From: Gracilibacillus boraciitolerans JCM 21714 | Lineage (GTDB): Bacteria > Bacillota > Bacilli > Bacillales > Amphibacillaceae | Direction: 5' to 3' | Length of the DNA: 62,225 nucleotides | Assembly: GCF_000521485.1 (NCBI RefSeq) | Contig: NZ_BAVS01000019.1 | Span: 1 to 62,225 of the forward strand | Part shown: positions 53,714 to 62,225 of the stretch, piece by piece | Position numbering within the stretch: position 1 is the first letter of the stretch | Layout of the letters: the number at the start of each line of letters is the position of its first letter | Position numbers and translations under genes: made by a program | Notes under the pieces: model-generated | Database searches by the model: none | Seen by the model: only the letters and a program-made list of their open reading frames with translations | Told to the model about the DNA's origin: nothing

Positions 53714-54375
53714 TTTTTCTTATCGATGTACCATTCATCATTGACGTCTATCGAACAGAAGGAGACTTGTTTGGTATCATGATAGCCTCGTTCTGCTAAT
53801 TGTGCTATTAACCATTGTTCATCTTTGCCTAACTCTGCTAAAGCTTTTGATTGTATTCTGCCATCTACTATTAATGGCAAAACAAGTCCATTTATTTTTG
53901 CTTGTACTTTATTTTGATTTACTTTTTCAATAATTGATAATTTACCAGATGGTTCTAAAATGGCATATGACACATCCTTAATACTTTCAGTACCATTTTC
54001 TCGAAGTTGCTGCAAAAGGTCGTCAAAATTAAATCGATTCTTTTTCATTTGATATTCATCTATTTTTCCTTGTGCAATAATGATCGAAGGTTTCCCTTCA
54101 AACCAGGTGCGGAACAAGGGACTTTTTAACGAAATCCATGCCGTTAAACGCTGAATAAGCAATAATAAGACCATAGGAATGAGCCCATAGCCAAAAAATA
54201 AATCTAAATCATCAATCGTCAATACAGCAATTTCTGCAATCATTATGTAAACGACAATATCTAATAAGCTTAGCTCCCCAACTTCTCGTTTGCCCATTAA
54301 CCGAAAGATCAGGACGACGACACCATAATAAAATACGGTTCGAAAAATAAGCGTATATATTTCCTCTATTTCCAT
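53704..54375 (-). CDS. yrbG: DUF421 membrane protein YrbG
   Basis: I start at ATG 54375; upstream in-frame codons have no ribosome site at a normal distance. About 223 residues: three N-terminal membrane helices (IFRTVFYYGVVVLIFRLMGK, LLDIVVYIMIAEIAVL) and a cytoplasmic YetF-type alpha/beta domain (GKPSIIIAQGKIDEYQMKKN). DUF421 proteins are spore or membrane proteins of unclear function. Intact. Confidence 0.85.
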   Translation of the reverse strand: MEIEEIYTLIFRTVFYYGVVVLIFRLMGKREVGELSLLDIVVYIMIAEIAVLTIDDLDLFFGYGLIPMVLLLLIQRLTAWISLKSPLFRTWFEGKPSIIIAQGKIDEYQMKKNRFNFDDLLQQLRENGTESIKDVSYAILEPSGKLSIIEKVNQNKVQAKINGLVLPLIVDGRIQSKALAELGKDEQWLIAQLAERGYHDTKQVSFCSIDVNDEWYIDKKNEK

Positions 54376-54435
54376 CTCAGCCACATCCTCAAACAAACGA
54401 TACAGTTAGTTTTCCCAAGGACGAGTGGAATATGC

Positions 54436-55746
54436 CTATAACGGTTGTTGAAACGGTAATAAATAACGAAAATAAATATAAATCGTTGTAATAATCAATG
54501 ATAAAATCACAATTGGGATTCCATATAGCATAAACTTCAGGAAACCAATCGGTTTATTTTGAGCATCTGCCAATCCTGCCACTACTACATTTGCGGACGC
54601 TCCAATTAATGTACCATTTCCCCCCCTAAACATGCTCCAAGAGCCAATGACCACCATAATGGATCCAGATTAGCCATGCCATAGGATTCAAATTCTTTAA
54701 TTATAGGAATCATCGCTGCTACAAATGGAATATTATCTATAATTCCCGAGAAAATACCTGATACCCAGAGTAATAGTAATGCTGTGTACGTCATGTCACC
54801 TTCCGTTAACCACATGATCGACCGAGCAAGTTCATCAATGACACCTACCTCTTCTAAGCCGCCAACTAACATGAATAGTCCAACAAAGAAAAATAATGTC
54901 ACCCATTCTACTTGCTCGAATACTTTTTCTGCTTCCACTTCTTTCTCACTAATAATTAACAATAAAATTGCTCCAGAAAGCGCAATGATGGTTAAATCAA
55001 CATGAAAGACAGGATGTAATAAAAAGCCGACAATCGTTAATAGGAGAATCGAAAGAGATTGAAATAATAAAGGCGATTTTATTAAATAACTTGATTCATT
55101 CATTTTCATTAATTCCTTGATATTAGCTTCATCAATTTTTTTCAATTGTTTTCTAAATACCATACACAGCAAAATGATAACTACAATAAATAGTGTGAGA
55201 GCAATTGGGGGGGCAGTATGTTGTAAAAAAGATAGAAAGTTTAAATGTGGAACAGCTTGCCCGATCATAATATTAGGTGGATCACCAATTAATGTCGCAG
55301 TACCACCTATATTTGCCATCACAATAATAGTAACTAGATATGGAAAAGAGGGTAATTGTAATAAACTTGTCAGTGTCAGAATAACAGGAACAAATAGCAA
55401 AACTGTCGTCACATTGTCGAGTAAGGCAGAACCTAAAGCTGTTAAAAACCCGATACCAATCAATAAGGGAATAGGCTGTCCTTTTACTAATTTTGCTAAG
55501 CCAAGCGCTATATAACTGAATACACCGGTTTTTTTAGTTATAGAAACTAATACCATCATGGCAAACAAAAGTGCTACTGTATTCCAATCTATATAAGAAG
55601 TGACAGCATCCTCCCCAGCCATAGACCCCCCCTGTTAGTAATAGCAACACTCCTCCCGCAAGAGCAACTAATGCTCGATTAACTTTTTCAGTAATAATAA
55701 AAATGTAGCTAATAACAAACACAGAAATTGAGATGATCACAGACAT
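54436..55746 (-). CDS. ArsB/NhaD-type ion permease (frameshifted)
   Basis: This inner-membrane transporter of the ArsB/NhaD (SLC13-like) superfamily has about 11 helices. Two internally repeated family loops are GGTATLIGDPPNIMIG and, after repair, GGNGTLIGASANVVV. Frame errors occur at 54620-54626 (seven bases for five) and in TGGGGA near 55614 (probably TGGGA, giving GWEDAVTSYIDWNTV). Runs at 55626-55632 and 55207-55213 add a Gly and a Pro. The substrate is unknown: Na+/H+ exchange, arsenite or dicarboxylate are all possible. About 430 residues. Not part of the B. subtilis order here. Confidence 0.8.
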
Positions 55747-55903
55747 GGATGGTCTCCTCTCTAACTAACAGATAGATTGACAAGCTATATTACCATCTAT
55801 ATTCAATTTTTTTATAACTATTCGAAAAGCAATTCTTCTATTTCTTTTCGGACATGCATAGATAATGAAAGAGGTGTTTATATCAAATTGGGGGGTGGAT
55901 CTT

Positions 55904-56284
55904 TTGAAAACATTCATTAGTGTTTTGTACGGTTGGATTGGTATAGTAGTGGTGTTGTTTCTTGCAAGTATTATTTTGACAATTTTACTTCGCTTTACTT
56001 CGCTTGGGGAGTCTACGTTGGAAATGGCAACCTTGTTTATTAGTTTCATAGCATTGTTTACTGGAGGACTAATCGCTGGATTGAAGGCGAAACATAAGGG
56101 AATCTTGGTTGGGAGTATTACCAGCCTGCTATTCACTTTTATCTTATTTTGTTATCGATTTCTTGGACTTCATATAGAGTTTACAGTGATTGAATTAGTT
56201 AATCATCTTGCATACCTATTTCTTGCCATCATTGGAGGAATTATTGGCGTAAATTTATCTTCTAAGAAAGAAAGCACAAATTAA
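55904..56284 (+). CDS. yrzE: TIGR04086-family membrane protein (YrzE)
   Basis: I choose TTG at 55904, five bases after GGGGTGG; the G run there (55890-55895) is six long. About 126 residues and four membrane helices (VLYGWIGIVVVLFLASI, FISFIALFTGGLIAG and two more). It matches the TIGR04086 family, conserved near yajC in Bacillaceae; function unknown. It is the only plus-strand gene between the permease and yajC. Confidence 0.8.
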   Translation: MKTFISVLYGWIGIVVVLFLASIILTILLRFTSLGESTLEMATLFISFIALFTGGLIAGLKAKHKGILVGSITSLLFTFILFCYRFLGLHIEFTVIELVNHLAYLFLAIIGGIIGVNLSSKKESTN

Positions 56285-56335
56285 TAAAGATAAACCAGGA
56301 ACCTGATTACATCTTATTTACACAAATTATTTACA

Positions 56336-56373
56336 CAAAAAACCATGACTTATAGATATGCCATGGTTTTTTT
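56336..56373 (-). terminator. Terminator after yajC
   Basis: AAAAACCATG and CATGGTTTTTT form the stem; the minus-strand transcript ends in U6. It could also end yrzE from the other side. Confidence 0.75.
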
Positions 56374-56378
56374 ACCTA

Positions 56379-56645
56379 TTAAAGTTGTTCTGTCACTTCA
56401 CGTACCGCGGAACGGTCATATGTAAGTTTGGAACCCTCACCAGTTGCTAAAACGATTTTATCTTCATCAATTGCATGAACAGTAGCATGAAGACCGCCAA
56501 TTGTCACAATCTTATCACCTTTTTTCAGATCTGATTGCATCTGACGTACTTGCTTTTGTTTCTTTTGTTGTGGTCTAATTAAAAGAAAATAAAAAATCAC
56601 AACCATCAAAATTAATGGTGCAAAAGTAGCTAAAGCTTCCATCAA
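56379..56645 (-). CDS. yajC: Preprotein translocase subunit YajC
   Basis: This 88-residue Sec accessory protein has one N-terminal membrane helix (FAPLILMVVIFYFLLIRPQQ) followed by the conserved KQVRQMQSDLKKGDKIVTIG segment. It lies just after tgt, the standard queA-tgt-yajC order. Intact; its ribosome site has a five-G run that looks natural. Confidence 0.94.
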   Translation of the reverse strand: MMEALATFAPLILMVVIFYFLLIRPQQKKQKQVRQMQSDLKKGDKIVTIGGLHATVHAIDEDKIVLATGEGSKLTYDRSAVREVTEQL

Positions 56646-56659
56646 ACTCTCCCCCTTTC

Positions 56660-58855
<2,196 letters not shown>

Positions 58856-58914
58856 TTTACTACTCCTTCTATTCACACGTCTTCAATTAAAATATACTAC
58901 ATCATTGTAGCCAC

Positions 58915-59062
58915 AAACTGCGGACTAGTGAAAACTTATTATATACTTCGTTTTAAAACATTGAGATGACATTAAAATCAGTGCTGCGGAAAGCGAAGTA
59001 AATGGACGAAGCTAATGGTTCCACTTAACACACTTTCACAATAATCAGTTACTTCGCAGTTT
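58915..59062. repeat. Intergenic element with terminal inverted AAACTGCG
   Basis: AAACTGCG at 58915-58922 is mirrored by CGCAGTTT at 59055-59062. Inside lie ACTTCG followed by TTTTAAAAC, GTGCTGCGGAAAGCGAAGT, and a second ACTTCGC. The GCGGAAAGCGAAGT text resembles degenerate intergenic repeats common in Bacillaceae. It holds no open frame and may be a remnant mobile or structural element. Confidence 0.4.
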
Positions 59063-59096
59063 AGTTTTAAAACGATCTTTTTAATGAAAACGGGAG

Positions 59097-59301
59097 TTAT
59101 TTTAAGCGTCCGATTATGGTAAAAATTAAGGTTAAAATAATACTTATAATTATTGAAGTCATTATTGGAAAGTGGAAGGAAAAATTGCCTTTTTTAAAGC
59201 TAATATCCCCCCCCGGTAACTTTCCGATAAACCCCCCATAACAGACCAACGATAATAAAGACAACCCCTATTACAATAAAGATTTTGCCAAATTCCGTCA
59301 A
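59097..59301 (-). CDS. DUF2905 membrane protein (frameshifted)
   Basis: This small protein of about 66 residues has two membrane helices. The TTG start at 59301 overlaps the ruvB stop in TTGA. It reads [17 protein letters not shown], then, after fixing the run 59232-59237 (six bases for five), FIGKLPGDISF and [18 protein letters not shown], the DUF2905 text. The eight-base run at 59207-59214 (five expected) adds a residue. Function unknown. The damaged frame makes it easy to miss. Confidence 0.75.
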
Positions 59302-60302
59302 GTCTGAGGCACCTCCCGATCAAAATGAGCATATGCTTTTGGTGTCACCAGTCTACCACGCGGTGTTCGTTGGATAAACCCTTGTTGAAGCAAATATGGC
59401 TCGTAAACATCCTCAATCGTTTGGGATTCCTCACCAATTGATGCAGCGATTGTGTCCAAACCAACTGGACCACCCCTAAAACCATCCATCATAGCTAACA
59501 GCAATTTATGATCGATATGATCTAACCCTGCCTGGTCAACTTGCAGCATTTCTAACGCTTTTTGCGTCGTTTCAATTGAAATGGTGGATTCACCCTTCAC
59601 TTGTGAAATATCACGAACCCTTTTCAAAAGACGATTTGCGATACGAGGCGTTCCCCCCCTTGATCTTCTTGCCACTTCTAAGGCGGCAGATTTATCAATT
59701 TCCACTTGAAAAATATCTGCCGTACGCTCAACAATTGCACATAAATCCACTACCTCATAAAATTCCAACCGGCTTAACACACCAAAGCGGTCGCGTAAAG
59801 GTGCAGATAATAATCCTGCTCTTGTCGTGGCACCTACTAATGTAAAAGGAGGCAGATCTAACTGGACAGATCGGGCACTAGGTCCTTGACCAATTACGAT
59901 ATCTAAACAGAAATCCTCCATTGCCGGATACAAAATTTCTTCAACTGCTCGAGGTAGACGGTGAATCTCATCGATGAAAAGCACATCACCAATCTCTAAT
60001 GACGATAAAATAGCAGCTAGATCACCAGAACGTTCTATTGCCGGTCCAGAGGTTTGTTTAAATTGAACTCCCATTTCATTTGCAATGATTTGCGCCATTG
60101 TGGTTTTTCCTAATCCGGGTGGTCCGTATAATAGCACATGATCCAACGCTTCGTTACGCATTTTTGCTGCCTCAATAAAAATCGATAAGTTTTCTTTTGC
60201 CTTATGTTGTCCAATATATTGTTTTAATAACTGAGGACGGAGAGTGAGCTCTTCTGATATCTCTTCGTCTTGTAATTCTCCTGAAATAATTCGCTCTTCC
60301 AT
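59298..60302 (-). CDS. ruvB: Holliday junction branch migration helicase RuvB
   Basis: This 334-residue AAA+ motor pairs with RuvA. The start at 60302 follows AAAGGAG. Walker [13 protein letters not shown], Walker B FIDEIHRL, and the C-terminal wing ([27 protein letters not shown]) are present. Near sensor 2 it reads [20 protein letters not shown] because of a seven-base run at 59653-59659, where homologues have [13 protein letters not shown]. It ends overlapping the DUF2905 gene. Confidence 0.96.
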   Translation of the reverse strand: MEERIISGELQDEEISEELTLRPQLLKQYIGQHKAKENLSIFIEAAKMRNEALDHVLLYGPPGLGKTTMAQIIANEMGVQFKQTSGPAIERSGDLAAILSSLEIGDVLFIDEIHRLPRAVEEILYPAMEDFCLDIVIGQGPSARSVQLDLPPFTLVGATTRAGLLSAPLRDRFGVLSRLEFYEVVDLCAIVERTADIFQVEIDKSAALEVARRSRGGTPRIANRLLKRVRDISQVKGESTISIETTQKALEMLQVDQAGLDHIDHKLLLAMMDGFRGGPVGLDTIAASIGEESQTIEDVYEPYLLQQGFIQRTPRGRLVTPKAYAHFDREVPQT

Positions 60303-60321
60303 CAGCAAGCTCCTTTCACCC

Positions 60322-60921
60322 TTATTTCATTAATAAGGCTAAACCTTTTCTTATGTACGTATCCGCTGTATCACTTTGTTCTTGTGCTAATTGTAATTTA
60401 ATTTGATAGATTTCCCTTTCCGAATAACCAAGTGATTTTAAAGCTTCAATTGCTTCCAGTAAGGCGTGATTATCTTTTCCTGCAGCGTTATTTTTTGAGG
60501 TTAAATGGTCTTCTCGATATTCGAAAGGTAATTTTCCTTTTAAATCTAAGATCATTTGTCTGGCTGTTTTCTTACCAACTCCTGGAAAAGTTGTTAAGAA
60601 TTCTTCATCCTCTTGTTCAATTGCTACGACAAAATCTTGAACGGAAGACGTCGCTAAAACCGCTAAGGCACCCTTAGGTCCGATACCAGATACATTTAAA
60701 ATTTTAGAAAAAAGCGATTTTTCTTCTTGATCTTGAAACCCATATAAAATTTGGGCATCTTCCCTCACATAATGATAGGTAAACACCTTTTGTTTTTGAC
60801 CGATTTGTGCCTGGAAACGATATGGATTGGGACAAATGACTTCATAACCTATTCCATGCACATCAATGATCATCGTTTGTGCTGTGATTTCCCTTATTTC
60901 ACCTTCTATATATGCAATCAT
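60322..60921 (-). CDS. ruvA: Holliday junction DNA helicase subunit RuvA
   Basis: I start at ATG 60921, seven bases after AGGAG; an upstream extension is unlikely. 199 residues: OB domain ([12 protein letters not shown]), two HhH motifs ([16 protein letters not shown] and [16 protein letters not shown]) and C-terminal domain III ([12 protein letters not shown]). It holds the four-way junction for RuvB. Intact. Confidence 0.95.
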   Translation of the reverse strand: MIAYIEGEIREITAQTMIIDVHGIGYEVICPNPYRFQAQIGQKQKVFTYHYVREDAQILYGFQDQEEKSLFSKILNVSGIGPKGALAVLATSSVQDFVVAIEQEDEEFLTTFPGVGKKTARQMILDLKGKLPFEYREDHLTSKNNAAGKDNHALLEAIEALKSLGYSEREIYQIKLQLAQEQSDTADTYIRKGLALLMK

Positions 60922-61089
60922 ATCATGTTCTCCTCTTTCAACCAATTTCTATTTTTCACAATCGTATGTTCGTATTTATCATAGCCTATTCTAACTTGTT
61001 AATCAAGGTCGTCTGAAGCAAAAAAAATGTATAGCCTCTTTTTCTATGATACATTAATATAATGAAAAATTAAAAAAGGATGAACTTCT

Positions 61090-62225
61090 ATGGCAAACTC
61101 TCGACAAATCAGGTTTTTGAAAGCGTTAACTTTTTTTAACGCTAGTAACAAAGGACTTATACTACCTTTTTTACCTTTATTTTTAAGCTTTCGAGGCTTT
61201 TCTTCCATTGAAATTGGAACGATCCTAGGGATTGCACCAATGGTAAGTATCATTGCACAGCCTTTTTTTGGATATATCAGTGATAAATATAAAACAATAA
61301 AAGGTTTATTAATTCTACTATACTTTGCGGTCATTTCAGTTAGTGTCAGTATTTTTTTTAGCACCTCATTTGTTGTTGTCTTTAGCTCTTTTGTATTATT
61401 CCATTTTGTCATGTCACCTTCTGGACCATTGCTTGATAGCATGGCGATTAAAAGCCTCGGTGTAAAAAGAAGAGGAGAATACGGAAAAATTCGTCTGTGG
61501 GCGTCTATAGGTTTTGCGATCACTGCGTTGGTATCTGGACCTGTACTTGATATTATAGGAATTGACCGCATTTATATCGTCTTTTGGATATTAATTCTAT
61601 CATTAATTTTCTTAACATTATTTTTAAAAGATAATAACCATTCAGCAGATCCAGTCACAATAAACGGGGTAAAAGAAGTCCTAACCAACAAAAACTTCAT
61701 GGTATTTCTTTTCTTATGTTTGCTTGTGATTATACCTCACAGAATGAATGACACCATGCTTGTTCTACATTTAGATAATTTAGGTGCTACCACTTTTATG
61801 GTCGGTGCTGCCTGGGCATTGGCAGCATTTAGTGAAGTCCCTGTTTTTTATTATTTGAGCCAGCGAATCATGCAATTTCACCATTTATTTGTCTTAGGTA
61901 TTGTAGCGCTATTTTTCACCATTCGCTGGTTTTTATATGGATTTATTGAATCCGCTGAATGGATTGTGTTCTTCCAAATCTCTCAAGGTCTTACTTTTGG
62001 TTTATTTTGGTTAGTAGCATTGCAAACGGCTGTAAAATATGTACCTAATCACTTGAGAAGTACAGGACAGGCCTTGTTAATGTCCACTTGCTTTGGTTTA
62101 GGTGGTGCAGTTGGCGGAACTACTGGTGGAGCTATTTTTGATCATTTCGGTTCACAAACAATGTATCAGGTGATGGCGATCATGACGTTTATCGCGATGA
62201 TTGCAATATTTATAACTTATAATGT
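61090..62225 (+). CDS. MFS transporter, MFS_1-like (3' end outside window)
   Basis: The ATG at 61090 follows AAAGGATG. The frame stays open to the window edge, giving at least 378 residues and about 11-12 membrane helices. The loop GYISDKYKTIKG is the MFS motif A-like loop, and LRSTGQALLMSTCFGLGG resembles the C-terminal half of LacY/NupG-type and PF12832 (MFS_1-like) members. Substrate unknown (nucleoside, sugar or phenylpropionate are options). Frames on the opposite strand here are shadows. Confidence 0.8.
   Translation, partial: MANSRQIRFLKALTFFNASNKGLILPFLPLFLSFRGFSSIEIGTILGIAPMVSIIAQPFFGYISDKYKTIKGLLILLYFAVISVSVSIFFSTSFVVVFSSFVLFHFVMSPSGPLLDSMAIKSLGVKRRGEYGKIRLWASIGFAITALVSGPVLDIIGIDRIYIVFWILILSLIFLTLFLKDNNHSADPVTINGVKEVLTNKNFMVFLFLCLLVIIPHRMNDTMLVLHLDNLGATTFMVGAAWALAAFSEVPVFYYLSQRIMQFHHLFVLGIVALFFTIRWFLYGFIESAEWIVFFQISQGLTFGLFWLVALQTAVKYVPNHLRSTGQALLMSTCFGLGGAVGGTTGGAIFDHFGSQTMYQVMAIMTFIAMIAIFITYN

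Noticed and set aside
55765-56136. Minus-strand 123-codon frame opposite yrzE
   Set aside because: Antisense to a membrane protein with a clear family match; no ribosome site.
61044-61571. Long minus-strand frame of 175 codons
   Set aside because: It is antisense to the MFS transporter, which has a start, ribosome site and helix pattern.

Overview
The window is chromosomal DNA of a low-GC, spore-forming member of the Bacillaceae. The sporulation genes sda, sigK, rsfA, spoVB and a BclA-like spore-surface protein point this way. So does a gene order that follows Bacillus subtilis almost gene for gene. A Mrp-type Na+/H+ antiporter operon beside sda and sigK suggests a salt- or alkali-tolerant relative (Gracilibacillus, Oceanobacillus or Virgibacillus type); that genus-level guess is inference.

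Layout. 1-4.6 kb is accessory: the 3' end of mnmH, a collagen-like spore protein, three small membrane or secreted proteins of unknown role and a WYL regulator. 4.8-9.9 kb (minus strand) is the yqeM-rsfS-yqeK-nadD-yhbY-aroE-yqeH-yqeG ribosome assembly and NAD cluster. sda follows on the plus strand behind a dense cluster of DnaA boxes, then an aldehyde dehydrogenase. 12.4-17.7 kb is the Mrp operon, with mrpB apparently missing, followed by an uninterrupted sigK. 18.7-35.7 kb (mostly minus) runs mtnN, yrrS, greA, udk, trmR, mltG, yrzB, ruvX, ireB, alaS (with an Ala T-box), yrrI, yrzR, recD2, yrrB, mnmA, cysteine desulfurase and cymR. 35.9-42.9 kb holds rarA, rsfA, 6S RNA, aspS-hisS (with a His-type T-box) and an SH3/amidase_3 cell-wall hydrolase. 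43-62 kb holds dtd, relA, apt, recJ, yrvD, secDF, comN, spoVB, yrbG, an ArsB/NhaD-type permease, yrzE, yajC, tgt, queA, a DUF2905 gene, ruvB, ruvA and the start of an MFS transporter.

Functional themes are tRNA charging and modification (alaS, hisS, aspS, mnmA with its sulfur donor, tgt/queA, trmR, dtd), DNA repair and recombination (ruvAB, ruvX, recJ, recD2, rarA), protein export (secDF, yajC), stringent response and purine salvage (relA, apt), sulfur control (cymR, mtnN) and sporulation.

The most striking property is textual. About forty coding G or C runs are exactly 7 (rarely 8) bases long where homologues need 4 (or 5). Each adds one in-frame Gly or Pro, often inside universally conserved motifs. 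Other runs are off by +1 or +2, and many short homopolymers have lost one base, so about twenty housekeeping genes, including essential ones, are frameshifted. I read most of this as a sequence or assembly artefact with a strange +3 preference, and I annotated each gene at its inferred full extent. A four-unit, about 51-bp hairpin array upstream of mnmA's terminator, the missing mrpB and the DnaA-box cluster are the most interesting biological signals.
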